In this document: in pieces, positions 24,748 to 33,769 of the stretch
Position numbering within the stretch: the stretch's first letter is position 1
Layout: each line of letters opens with the position of its first letter
Assembly (NCBI RefSeq): GCF_028128765.1
Contig: NZ_LBJG01000084.1
Span: 41,247 to 105,246, forward strand
DNA length: 64,000 nucleotides
Origin: Bradyrhizobium sp. CCBAU 51627
GTDB taxonomy: Bacteria > Pseudomonadota > Alphaproteobacteria > Rhizobiales > Xanthobacteraceae
Reading direction: 5' to 3'
The notes under the pieces: model-generated
Database searches by the model: none
Told to the model about the DNA's origin: nothing
What the model saw: only the letters and a program-made list of their open reading frames with translations
Program-made: the position numbers and the translations under genes

Positions 24748-25125
24748 TCACTTCACGTCCAGCCGCGCATCCCCCACGAACCCGTCACGATTTGGCATTT
24801 TGATGGCAGCAAGCGATTTCGCATCAAGCGTCGCATCGGGTCCCACCAGCCCATTGAGATTGAGGATAAAGGCCGACACCGCGTAGACATCCTCGTCGCT
24901 CAGCGACTGCGGCGCGTTCTGCGGTATGCCGCGACGGATGTAGTCGAATAACGTCGGGGCGTAGGGCCAGTAGCTGCCGACGGTGCGGACCGGCTTGGCG
25001 GTCCCGATCGTGCCCCGGCCGCCGGCGAGGCGGTCACCGACCCCGCCTTCATCTTTGTCGCCATGACACGACGCGCATTGCTGCGCGAACACCTCGCGTC
25101 CATGACTGACTGATCCGCTGCTCAT
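24748..25125 (-). pseudogene. Cytochrome c domain lacking an export signal (SoxD-like fragment)
   Basis: About 125 residues with one haem-binding CASCH and a SoxD-like arrangement (SHGREVFAQQCASCHGDKDE, SYWPYAPTLFDYIRRGIPQN, LSDEDVYAVSAFILNLNGLV, with a downstream methionine). Cytochromes c must be exported for haem attachment, but no signal peptide precedes the domain: the upstream frame to 25209 is polar, and the other frames do not supply one. Either the 5' end was lost or the gene is decaying. It is convergent with nothing and lies 73 bp upstream of the arginase stop on the same strand. Confidence 0.5.
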
Positions 25126-25282
25126 TGCGGGCGCTCGGCTCAAGCTCGGCCCGCATGAAACCTTCTGCGATGCGCATTTGCAATTCGCGCGCATTTCAAA
25201 AGTTGGCAATTTTGATCAGAACCGACCTAAGCCCATCGGCCCCAACCGCAGTTCCATCTTTCGCGATGCACAATGGCGGGCG

Positions 25283-26260
25283 TTACTCTCCCGGCGCGAT
25301 CGCGTTGCTGGGCGTCGGCCGATCAGCGATCTGCTGGCCGAACAGGCTGCCGATCAGTTCCACCGCGGTGCGCGCGGTGCGGCCACGCTCGTCCAGGAAC
25401 GGATTGAGCTCGACGATATCGACCGATCCCACCACACCGGAATCGTGCAGCAACTCCATGATCAGATGCGCCTCGCGATAGGTCGCTCCACCCGGCACCG
25501 TGGTGCCGACGCCAGGCGCGACGCAGGGGTCGAGAAAATCGACATCGAAGCTGACATGCAGCACGCCGTTGTTGGCCTTGACCCGCTCGATGACGCGCCG
25601 AATCAGCACTGCGACGCCGAACTCGTCGATCTGGCGCATGTCGACGACCCTGATGCGGCGTGCACGCATGAGCTCCTTCTCGAGCTTGTCGATCGATCGC
25701 GCGCCGAACAGGTCGAGCCGGTCAGGCTCGATTGGCGCACGGGGGTCATCGCCCAGCAGACCATCGAGGCCTGCCTCACCGCACAGGAATGCCGCTGACA
25801 TGCCATGCATATTGGCGGTGATCGTCGTCTCAGGCGTGTTGTAGTCGGCATGGGCATCGAGCCAGAGTACGAACAACTCGCGGCCGCGCTCCTGCCAATG
25901 CCGCGCCATCGCATTGACCGATCCCATCGACAGCGTGTGGTCGCCGCCGAGGAAGATCGGCAGAGCACCGGTTTGCGCAATCTCATAGCCGCGACGGCTG
26001 AGCACGCGGGTCCAGCGCTGGATTTCGCGATAGTGATTGGCCTTCTCCGGCGGCCTGTCGCTGAGATCCTTCACTTCGGCCACCGAGAGGTCGCCATAAT
26101 CCACGACTTCGAAATCCAGACTTTCGAGCAGCGTTGCAAGGCCGGCGGTCCGCAGCGCCGCCGGCCCCATCAAGGTACCGCGCTGCGAAGCACCCATGTC
26201 GATCGGGGCGCCCAGCAGCGCGATGCGCCGGGCTCGATCCGCGATGGTTCGATCGGTCAC
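25283..26260 (-). CDS. rocF: Arginase
   Basis: 325 residues from a GTG at 26260 with GGAGATTGCC upstream. All manganese-site motifs of the ureohydrolase family are present: FLGGDHTLSMGSVNAM, LWLDAHADYNTPETT with NMHGM, and SFDVDFLDPCVAPGVGT. The N-terminal IALLGAPIDMGASQRGTLMG and length fit arginase rather than agmatinase. It would split arginine to ornithine and urea in the cytoplasm, feeding nitrogen and ornithine metabolism. It appears monocistronic. Confidence 0.93.
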   Translation of the reverse strand: MTDRTIADRARRIALLGAPIDMGASQRGTLMGPAALRTAGLATLLESLDFEVVDYGDLSVAEVKDLSDRPPEKANHYREIQRWTRVLSRRGYEIAQTGALPIFLGGDHTLSMGSVNAMARHWQERGRELFVLWLDAHADYNTPETTITANMHGMSAAFLCGEAGLDGLLGDDPRAPIEPDRLDLFGARSIDKLEKELMRARRIRVVDMRQIDEFGVAVLIRRVIERVKANNGVLHVSFDVDFLDPCVAPGVGTTVPGGATYREAHLIMELLHDSGVVGSVDIVELNPFLDERGRTARTAVELIGSLFGQQIADRPTPSNAIAPGE

Positions 26261-26400
26261 GGCAATCTCCTGAGATCAGCAAAGGTTGCACCAGCGTAAC
26301 AGAGATTCGCACCCGTCGTTTCACGGGGAAGCTGGAACGAAATCCCGGGCGCCGCATTTCCACTGCAAGGTCGGCACCCGCCGTCTAAGACGGCGCCTGT

Positions 26401-26464
26401 CGCGGATAGCCAAAGGCCAACGAGCCCGCTGTTCAGAGCAAGCGCACGCGCGGATAGCCAAAGG
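26401..26464 (+). repeat. 16-bp direct repeat pair
   Basis: CGCGGATAGCCAAAGG occurs at 26401-26416 and again at 26449-26464, 48 bp apart, just upstream of the small TTG-started gene. It may be a local duplication or a pair of regulator sites. Confidence 0.5.
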
Positions 26465-26502
26465 TGCCGGCCTCATTTGTTTCGTCAATTTGGAGATGGC
26501 GC

Positions 26503-26763
26503 TTGAGCACGGACATACCGCAGTCCTCACCCCAGCCCGGCGTGACCGAGCGCGCCATCGACGCAGCGACTGATGTGTCCCACACCATCGGAGAGGTCGC
26601 AGGTGGCCTGCGTGCTGCCGTCGATCGTCTCACCTATGCGATTGACGAAGCGCGAAAGCCCGGACGGCCGCTCGCGACGGTGGCGGCGATCACACGCGAA
26701 GCGCCCCTCGCCAGCCTGTTCGTTGCTTTCCTCTTTGGCGTTGCGATCGCCCGTCGGCGCTAG
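26503..26763 (+). CDS. Small protein with C-terminal membrane helix
   Basis: 86 residues from a TTG at 26503, preceded by TTGGAGATGGCGC. The N-terminal part is helical and amphipathic (ERAIDAATDVSHTIGEVAGG, LRAAVDRLTYAIDEARKPGR). The end is a hydrophobic segment with a basic tail (PLASLFVAFLFGVAIARRR). The plan resembles the ElaB/YqjD (DUF883) group of membrane-anchored proteins, though similarity is not strong. Likely held in the inner membrane by its C-terminus. Confidence 0.6.
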   Translation: MSTDIPQSSPQPGVTERAIDAATDVSHTIGEVAGGLRAAVDRLTYAIDEARKPGRPLATVAAITREAPLASLFVAFLFGVAIARRR

Positions 26764-26928
26764 GTCGTTCGAACGATTAGCGCGAAGCTCCGGTCTTGTT
26801 GAAGCAAGTTGGCCGCGGGACAATATGTCGGCGGCCAGCTCGTCATCGCACATCGCCGACGCCGATGCTGCACTGATAGAGAAAGGCCGCGCCATCCGGA
26901 GCGCGGCCCATGATCTGGAGCGACAAGC

Positions 26929-27351
26929 TCACCAGTGGTGGTGATGCCAGCGGTGCCGGACCACGGGATAGGACCCGCGGTAATAGGCGTAGGCGGGGCG
27001 CACGACGCGGCGATAACGATAGCCATAGGTCACGGGCCGCGTGTAATAGGTGGTCGTGGCGTATCCGCCGCCCCAACGATACGGTGCATCGTATCCATAG
27101 TCGTAGTCATAAGCGTACGGGCCGCCATAGTAGCCGGCGCCGTAATAGCCTGGACCGTATCCGTAGTAGCCATAGCCAGGCCCCCAGCCATAGGCCGAGG
27201 AGGCAAGGCCGCCAATCACGGCCCCCGCAACAAGGCCGCCCGCGAGGCCCGGTCCCCAGTCGCGCCACTGAGCTTGGGCGGGAGAGGTCGCCGCTATCGA
27301 ACTTAAACCAAGAGCGCCGACCATCAAGGTCGACATCGCAATCTTGTTCAT
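26929..27351 (-). CDS. Secreted Gly/Tyr-rich protein
   Basis: 140 residues from the ATG at 27351. Signal peptide AMSTLMVGALGLSSIAATSP ending in AQAQ, then GPGLAGGLVAGAVIGGLASS, a tyrosine- and glycine-rich middle (YYGYGPGYYGAGYYGGPYAY) and a basic, aromatic end with a histidine run (VRHRWHHHHW). It is a paralog of the protein at 14786-15118. Such proteins are common in Bradyrhizobium and probably sit in the periplasm or on the surface; function unknown. Confidence 0.75.
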   Translation of the reverse strand: MNKIAMSTLMVGALGLSSIAATSPAQAQWRDWGPGLAGGLVAGAVIGGLASSAYGWGPGYGYYGYGPGYYGAGYYGGPYAYDYDYGYDAPYRWGGGYATTTYYTRPVTYGYRYRRVVRPAYAYYRGSYPVVRHRWHHHHW

Positions 27352-27681
27352 CGAGATTCCTTTCACTTCCACATTGCTTGCGCCCCGTCGATAACGGGAA
27401 AATTAGGCAATGGTTGCTCATGCCGGCTTGTCTCCTCTCTTCGTCTAACGAACGGGAAAAACCGGAAACCTTCCGAAGTGCGTTGAGTTGGCAGCGACGA
27501 GGCCCGCTTGCGAAGAGTGAAGTATGGTCGACGAAACTGTCTTGAAGAACGCAGCGGAGACCGCATGAACGGTGTATCGGGCGCAGCACCCCGATGTGGA
27601 CGCCAAGGATACCGGTACTCGCGCAGGGTCGGAGCTTCCCGATACTTCCGTGGGCCACGCGCGCGACGAGCATTTTCAGAT
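27352..27681. other. Intergenic region between surface protein and c-di-GMP protein genes
   Basis: 330 bp with no supported frame. It must contain the promoter of the Gly/Tyr-rich gene and the end of the CHASE2 gene transcript. No clear terminator hairpin is seen. Confidence 0.35.
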
Positions 27682-30420
27682 TCACGCCGCGCTGACGGCT
27701 TCTAGCTCGGCCGCCAGAAATTGCTTCTCGAAGGCGTCGGCTGGCATTGGACGACCGAAGAAGTAGCCCTGCCCTTCCTCGCATCCCATGCTTACCAGGA
27801 AGTCGGCCGTCGCGCGATTCTCGATGCCTTCGGCAACAACGGTCAGGCCAAGCTGCTTGCTGAGACCGATGGTCGAGCCGACAATTGCGGCGTCGTCGGA
27901 GTCCGCGAGCAGATCGAGTACGAACGAGCGATCGATCTTGAGCCCGTCGAGCGGAAACTTCTTCAGATAGCTCAAGCTCGCATAGCCCGTTCCGAAATCG
28001 TCGAACAGGATGCGCACCCCGAGCTGCTGGATCCGCTTGAACATGTCGAGCACCCGGATTTCGTCGTGCAGCAGGATGTCCTCGGTGACTTCGATCTCCA
28101 GCAGCGAGGGCGTCAACGCCGTCGTCTTCAACAGCTCCGCGACCGAATGCGCCAAATCGCCCGATTGGAGCTGCGATGGCGAGAGGTTGATTGCAACGCG
28201 CACAGCGTTGCCGGACAATTCCCACGCACGGGCCTGGCGGGCGGCGGTCTCCATCACCCAGCTCGAGATCCGCTCGGACAGCGCAGAGGTGTTGACCACG
28301 GGCATGAACTCTCCCGGCGAGACGTAGCCACGCACCGGGTGTCGCCAGCGGATCAGCGCTTCGGCTCCGACCAGACCGCCATCGATCAGGCGAACCTGGG
28401 GCTGATAGAACAGCTCGAACTCGCCGCGATCGGCGGCAAGCGCCAGTTCGCTCTCCAGCGTCAGCCGGCTTTCCAGCTCCTGCCTGATCGCGCTCTCGAA
28501 GATCACGTGACCGCCACGTCGCGTCTGCTTGGCTTTGGATAGCGCGAGATGGCCATTGCTCAGGAGATCGTCCGCGTTCTGTCCACCGTCCGGATAGACA
28601 GCAACACCCATACTGATTCTGACCCGATGCTGGCGCGTACCCGTTGCGAGCGGCGCCTCGAACGCAATCACAATCCGCTCGGCGAATGCGGCAATCGGCT
28701 CGCTTGCGCAATCCAGCGCAATTGCAAACTCGTCACCGCCGAGGCGGGCAACTACCGCCTTGCTGCCGGCTTCGGTCTGCAGCCGCTCGGCCACTGCCCG
28801 CAGCACGAGATCGCCGGCCGAGTGTCCAAGCATGTCGTTGATCTGCTGAAAGCCATCGAGCCCCAGCACGAGCAACGCGACCTCGGAAGATCGCCGCTCC
28901 GCAGCAGCAATCAGACTGACGAGGCCCGCATGGAGCATGTTGCGGTTGGCAAGCCCCGTCAGCGCATCATGTTCGGCGAGATACCTGACGCGCTCGGTCT
29001 CGCGCTTACGAGCGGAAATGTCGCGCAGGATCGCGCCAAATTGGAAGCCGTCCGTTCCCTGCCAGCCCGAGAAGCTCGCCTCGACAGGAAAGGTTTCGCC
29101 GTTCTTGCGCCGGCCCTCGAACTCGACGACGACGGCACCGCCGGGGACCAGCAAGGCCTGGCGCGCAGCGTCCCGGATGGCGAGGGTCTTTGCGCCGGCT
29201 TCCGCCGGAATGGCGCAGAGCGTCTCGAACGGGCGACCAAGCATTTCGGTCGGCATATAGCCAAAGATCGCGCTCGCGCCGGGATTCCAGACCGTGATCC
29301 GGTGATGTTCGTCGGTGCAGACCAGACCATCGCCGAGCGACATCGCAATGCGATGAAAGCGGCTTTCCGCGATCCGTCCGAGCAGGCTGCGGAAATCGAT
29401 CTCATCCAGCGCGATCGCCGTCAGATAAGCGACGATCGCGATGTGGAAGAGCGACGTATCGATGACGAGCGGCCAATGTTCCTGCACAAGACCCGCAGTC
29501 AGTTCGATACCTGCCCCGGATGCGATCAGGACCGCGACGCGGACACCCGGGGCGACCCGGCGCCATGAGTACATCATCAGTAGGCTGATGATGCCGAGGC
29601 CGGCGATCATGCCGACATCGGACGTCCAGTGCAGCATGCGGTTCTGCAGGACCGATTCTGCCGCCAGGGCCTGGAGGACCGGCCCCGCGACGATACGGCC
29701 ATTTGGCACACTGAAACGGTCGCCGAGTTCGAGTGCGGTGGCGCCGACAATGACCTTCTTGTCTCTCACTTTGTCGAGCGCCGCGGCATCCCCCCGCAGT
29801 ACGTCGACATAAGAAACGCTGGGAATGGATGTCGCCCGAATGCTGAAATCGATCAGGAAAGGCGGTCGTCGATTGACGTCCTGCCCGGCCAGCACGATGG
29901 CCATGGAGGGCATTTGGACATCTCCGAGCTTCTCGCCGACCGGGTAGCGGCGAACGAGCCCATCCGGTTCGATCGCGACATTGACGACTGCCGGCCACGA
30001 TTGGTTGCCGAACGGCTTCAGGGGACGATTGATGTGCGCCGCGCCGCCATTTGGCGTCGGCTGCTTGAAGGACGGCAGGATGGTCGAGCCTCCGACCTCC
30101 CGAAGCGCGGAGAGGAAGGCCTCGTCGGAGGCAGTATCTGAGGGCGTGCTGAAGTCGACGTCGAAAGCGATATCCCGAGCGCCGGCAGCCTCAAGCCTGT
30201 GCAGGAGGTCGGCATGCAGACGACGCGGCCAGGGCCACACGCCGATCTGGTCGATCGAGGGGGCGTCGATCGCCACCACGACGACGTTGCCGCTGGCGGA
30301 ACGCGATTGCCATGCGAAGCGGAGATCCGTGAGCGCGTTGCGAAGCGCGGGGTGCCATCCCGTGGACAGCACGACCGCCAGCGCGATCATGACAAGGATA
30401 TGCGGCCGATAGCGTTTCAC
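27682..30420 (-). CDS. CHASE2-PAS-GGDEF-EAL c-di-GMP signalling protein
   Basis: 912 residues from a GTG at 30420 (GGGGAGCAAG upstream; GTG 30435 also in frame). A transmembrane start (HILVMIALAVVLSTGW), a periplasmic CHASE2 sensor (about 30-265; VVVVAIDAPSIDQIGVWPWP, DIAFDVDFSTP) and three membrane spans lead to a PAS domain (about 355-475; TVWNPGASAIFGYMPTEMLG). The cyclase motif is intact (RLGGDEF, about 559-565), and so is the phosphodiesterase motif (AEALIRWRHP, DDFGTGYASLSYLKKFPLDG, VAEGIEN). It could therefore make and degrade c-di-GMP in response to an extracytoplasmic cue. The FecR gene lies 61 bp upstream on the same strand. Confidence 0.92.
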   Translation of the reverse strand: MKRYRPHILVMIALAVVLSTGWHPALRNALTDLRFAWQSRSASGNVVVVAIDAPSIDQIGVWPWPRRLHADLLHRLEAAGARDIAFDVDFSTPSDTASDEAFLSALREVGGSTILPSFKQPTPNGGAAHINRPLKPFGNQSWPAVVNVAIEPDGLVRRYPVGEKLGDVQMPSMAIVLAGQDVNRRPPFLIDFSIRATSIPSVSYVDVLRGDAAALDKVRDKKVIVGATALELGDRFSVPNGRIVAGPVLQALAAESVLQNRMLHWTSDVGMIAGLGIISLLMMYSWRRVAPGVRVAVLIASGAGIELTAGLVQEHWPLVIDTSLFHIAIVAYLTAIALDEIDFRSLLGRIAESRFHRIAMSLGDGLVCTDEHHRITVWNPGASAIFGYMPTEMLGRPFETLCAIPAEAGAKTLAIRDAARQALLVPGGAVVVEFEGRRKNGETFPVEASFSGWQGTDGFQFGAILRDISARKRETERVRYLAEHDALTGLANRNMLHAGLVSLIAAAERRSSEVALLVLGLDGFQQINDMLGHSAGDLVLRAVAERLQTEAGSKAVVARLGGDEFAIALDCASEPIAAFAERIVIAFEAPLATGTRQHRVRISMGVAVYPDGGQNADDLLSNGHLALSKAKQTRRGGHVIFESAIRQELESRLTLESELALAADRGEFELFYQPQVRLIDGGLVGAEALIRWRHPVRGYVSPGEFMPVVNTSALSERISSWVMETAARQARAWELSGNAVRVAINLSPSQLQSGDLAHSVAELLKTTALTPSLLEIEVTEDILLHDEIRVLDMFKRIQQLGVRILFDDFGTGYASLSYLKKFPLDGLKIDRSFVLDLLADSDDAAIVGSTIGLSKQLGLTVVAEGIENRATADFLVSMGCEEGQGYFFGRPMPADAFEKQFLAAELEAVSAA

Positions 30421-30480
30421 CTTGCTCCCCTGCACCGGCGACCCTCGCCGCCAAGTGCCCCCTCTGTTCGCGGCATGCGC

Positions 30481-31704
30481 CTAGTGATGTCCCCTGCCCG
30501 GCTCCGGACCGTGCTGGTTACCGCCGTTACCAGCGTTTCTGCTGCCGCTATTTCCGTAGCCGTAGCCGTTGCCGGTGGCACCGCCGTTGCCGCTGTTGCC
30601 GTTGCCGTTATTTCCGTTGCCGTTGTTGCCGTTATTTCCGCCCGGCGCGTCCCTGGGAGACCCGGCTGTGGCGGCAGCGATGGACGGACCGGATGACGCC
30701 GAGTCCGAACGGGCCGCGCCGGTGCTGCTGCTCTCGGTGATCGCCGTGACGGTCGCGCTGTTGGTCGCGCTGGTCGTCGCACCCGACTTGCCGTCGCTCC
30801 ACACCGTATTGGTGTTGGCGTCCGCGTTACGCACGCGCCCGTGCGCGACGCCGTCGTGAGCGAGCCCATGCGTCACCTTGTGGAAGTTGAGCCTGACGTC
30901 GCCGAGCGGGCTCGAGATGCGTACCAACCCGGCCTTGGGCGCCTGAGCTCCGCCGGCGTGATGCGATGGCGTCGGCGCACCGGTGATCTTGACGCCCTTG
31001 TCGATCGGACCGAGCGCATGGATGGTGTGGCCGTCCGCCGCATTGCGCGGCGCCGACAGACCCGACTTCGGCACAGGGACGCGCTCGATCGTCGAGGCAC
31101 GCGGCGTGCCTTGCTCGATCGGATTGAGCGTACCGGGGCCATCCAGGCGCAGGCCGGGCTTGCCGTGCTCGAAGGCGGTGGCCACCTGCCCCGGCATGAC
31201 CTGGGCGACCTGGCCGGTCTTGAAATCGGACACTTCAACCTGGCCGCGGAGCACGCCGACCTTGGTGCTGCCTGCGCCGACCTTAACGCTGAAATGCGTC
31301 CCTTTGACCACGGCGGCGAGATAGGGCGTCTCGACCTCGAAGTGCTTGACATTGCGCTTCTCGACCTCGAGCAGGATCGAGCCCGCCTGCTGGATGATGG
31401 TGGTCGGAAGTCCCTCTTTCTTCTCGGCCGGCACGCCGACCACGGAGTTCGGAGAGATCAAGATCGTCTCTTCGCCGCGAACGAGCAGCACCCGTCCGTT
31501 ACGCCCGGTGCGAATGGTATCGCCCGGCTTCAGCGTCTCTTCCTGGTTCAAGGATACCTGCTGGGCGCCGTTGGTGGCGAGCCAGACCTCACCCGACGAC
31601 TTGCTGACCGACCAGACGCCGTCATCCGCAGCGGATGCGTCGGGCGCCGATCCCAGGATCAGCGCTGCCATCAAGGCGCACCACGTTCCAATTCGGACAA
31701 TCAT
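30481..31704 (-). CDS. FecR-domain periplasmic protein
   Basis: 407 residues with a signal peptide (WCALMAALILGSAPDASAAD). Residues about 30-185 form a FecR domain: VSKSSGEVWLATNGAQQVSL, LKPGDTIRTGRNGRVLLVRG, ETPYLAAVVKGTHFSVKVG, VLRGQVEVSDFKTGQVAQVM. The C-terminal third is low-complexity, rich in Ser/Thr, then Gly/Asn (about 30 repeats of GN/NG), ending in histidines. No sigma factor or TonB receptor is adjacent, so this is not a classic iron-citrate sensor. It heads the operon with the CHASE2 protein and is divergent to a two-partner-secretion porin, a grouping I think is functional. Confidence 0.85.
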   Translation of the reverse strand: MIVRIGTWCALMAALILGSAPDASAADDGVWSVSKSSGEVWLATNGAQQVSLNQEETLKPGDTIRTGRNGRVLLVRGEETILISPNSVVGVPAEKKEGLPTTIIQQAGSILLEVEKRNVKHFEVETPYLAAVVKGTHFSVKVGAGSTKVGVLRGQVEVSDFKTGQVAQVMPGQVATAFEHGKPGLRLDGPGTLNPIEQGTPRASTIERVPVPKSGLSAPRNAADGHTIHALGPIDKGVKITGAPTPSHHAGGAQAPKAGLVRISSPLGDVRLNFHKVTHGLAHDGVAHGRVRNADANTNTVWSDGKSGATTSATNSATVTAITESSSTGAARSDSASSGPSIAAATAGSPRDAPGGNNGNNGNGNNGNGNSGNGGATGNGYGYGNSGSRNAGNGGNQHGPEPGRGHH

Positions 31705-31833
31705 GACGGACTCCAGCGTGAATCACCGCGAGCCTGATGCGTATCCGAAATCACTCAAGATTGGCTTAGCAGGAACCGGGGAGTCCCACGGGTGCGTTAA
31801 CCGATCATTGACCATAAAAAACTATGAAAAATC

Positions 31834-33630
31834 ATGCGGCTACCCAATCGTTACCGGCCTCTGGAGATCTCTCCGTCAAACTACGCAGAAGGGCACGCGC
31901 ATGGCGCGGCGGGGCGGTATCTCGCTGCCGCGCTCGTGCTGCTCGCGTCGACATTTGCGGGAATCTCACAGGCGGTGGCGCAACAGGCCAACCAGCCGGG
32001 GTTCGACCCCCGTCAACCCGAGAAATACTTCGAAAACCAAACCGAGCAGGAATCCCTGAGCCGGCCTCCGGTGACGCTGCCTTCGGTCGGCCAACCCAAA
32101 CCCGGCGGAGATACCAGACCACAATTCGTGCTGCGCGGCATCAGCGTCAGCGGCGCCGACGCCATCCCGCACGATAGCATCGCCACCATTTACCGGCCCT
32201 ATCTCGGCAAGCAGGTCGCGCAAGCCGACCTCGCCGCAATCGCCGGTGCGATCAGCGATCTCTACCGCGCACAGGGCTTTCATCTGAGCCGGGCGATCGT
32301 GCCGCCGCAGGACATCACCGACGGCCGTGTCCGGATCCAGGTGATTGAAGGCACCATCGTCGAGGCCGACCTGAAAGGCGATGGCGTCGAGCAGTTCGGC
32401 GTGAGATCGATGCTCGCGCCGGTCCTGGCCGAACAGCCGTCGCGCCTTGCAACACTCGAACGCCAGCTCTTCCTCATCAACGGCAGGCCGGGGGTTCGTA
32501 TCACCGATACTGCGCTGGAGGAGATCGAGGCGGCGACGGGTCGCTTCCGCCTCACCGTCTATCTGAAGACGTGGCACGTCTTTACCTCCTTCGGCCTGGA
32601 CAATCTCGGCTCATCGTCGGTCGGTCCGTGGCAGAGCTATGCGACGGGCGCCTTCAATTCCTACCTCGCGCCCGGCGACACGCTAGCTGTCAACCTGTCG
32701 ACCATTGCCAGCGACCCGCGCGAGCTTGGTTTCGGGCGGCTGTCCTATGACACGCCGGTCGGGGTCGATGGTGTGCGCCTTGGTGCATCAGTCCTCTACA
32801 GCGCAGTCCGGCCCGGCGATGCCCGCAGGTTCTCCAGCGACATCACCACGACCGAAGCGTTCGAGATGCGTGCCGGCATCGTCCCTCTACAGTCGCAGTC
32901 TTCCTCGCTCGTCCTGACGGCGGCGACGACCTTCAGCAACGTGTCGGAGCACGATCTCTACGGTCCCTGGTACAACGATCACATCAGGACTGCGAGCCTA
33001 ACTGCCGATTACCGGCTCCAGGATCGCTTCGGCGGCACCACCTACGCAACGATGACCTATCGCCAGGGCCTCGATGTCTTCGGCGCCTCGCATTTCAACG
33101 ACGATCTATTGTCGCGTGATGGTTCGTCCTCGAACTTTTCTGTGCTGGATTTCTGGTTCACGCGCTACCAGACTCTCAATGACGCATGGTCGCTCAAGTT
33201 GGCTGCGGCGAGCCAGACCGCGTCGCGTCCACTGTTCACTTCGCAGCAATTCTATCTGGGCGGCGCAGCCTTCGGCCGCGGTTATGGTGCGGCCGAGATC
33301 AGCGGCGACAACGGTCTTGCCGGCTCGCTCGAGCTGCGGTTCGACCAGAAGCTCGATTTCCGCTATTGGAGCGGTTACCAGCTCTACGCCTTCGGCGATG
33401 CCGGAGCGGTCTGGAACGATGGTTACCGGCTGCGCGACGGCCTGGCCCTGACGTCGGCCGGTGCCGGCGTGCGATTTTTTCTGCCGCAAGATCTACAAGC
33501 AGATTTCGGCGTAGCCGTCCCCTTGAGCTACCGGGCGCCCGACAATGAGGGCCGCAGCCCTCGCTTTCTCTTCACCCTGTCTAGCGCCTTCAGGCTTTGC
33601 CCTGACCGCGGCAGGGGCGGCTGTCTCTAG
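31834..33630 (+). CDS. ShlB/FhaC/HecB-type two-partner secretion porin (TpsB)
   Basis: 598 residues from the ATG at 31834, with a hydrophobic signal region (YLAAALVLLASTFAGISQAV). POTRA-like segments follow (FVLRGISVSGADAIPHDSIA, LAAIAGAISDLYRAQGFHLS, RVRIQVIEGTIVEADLKGDG), then a beta-barrel with an Omp85-type FGRGYGAAEISGDNGLAGSL motif and a C-terminal phenylalanine-rich strand. Such proteins export one large TpsA exoprotein across the outer membrane. None is encoded within 30 kb on either side, so the partner is elsewhere or absent. It is divergent from the FecR gene across 129 bp. Confidence 0.88.
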   Translation: MRLPNRYRPLEISPSNYAEGHAHGAAGRYLAAALVLLASTFAGISQAVAQQANQPGFDPRQPEKYFENQTEQESLSRPPVTLPSVGQPKPGGDTRPQFVLRGISVSGADAIPHDSIATIYRPYLGKQVAQADLAAIAGAISDLYRAQGFHLSRAIVPPQDITDGRVRIQVIEGTIVEADLKGDGVEQFGVRSMLAPVLAEQPSRLATLERQLFLINGRPGVRITDTALEEIEAATGRFRLTVYLKTWHVFTSFGLDNLGSSSVGPWQSYATGAFNSYLAPGDTLAVNLSTIASDPRELGFGRLSYDTPVGVDGVRLGASVLYSAVRPGDARRFSSDITTTEAFEMRAGIVPLQSQSSSLVLTAATTFSNVSEHDLYGPWYNDHIRTASLTADYRLQDRFGGTTYATMTYRQGLDVFGASHFNDDLLSRDGSSSNFSVLDFWFTRYQTLNDAWSLKLAAASQTASRPLFTSQQFYLGGAAFGRGYGAAEISGDNGLAGSLELRFDQKLDFRYWSGYQLYAFGDAGAVWNDGYRLRDGLALTSAGAGVRFFLPQDLQADFGVAVPLSYRAPDNEGRSPRFLFTLSSAFRLCPDRGRGGCL

Positions 33631-33769
33631 TCGCGCAATCTCGCCTCGATGGGACCCTTCCGGGGCCGTCCGCATACTTGCCTAAATTTAATCCCGTAGC
33701 GTGCTCACAATCGCTCGATCCGGGCGTTTTCAATAGCCATGTTCAGTCAAAAGTGATTGAGACGGAACC

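Noticed and set aside
30560..30650. Short tandem GC-rich repeats that look CRISPR-like or satellite-like
   Set aside because: They encode the Gly/Asn-rich tail of the FecR protein in frame; no spacer structure.
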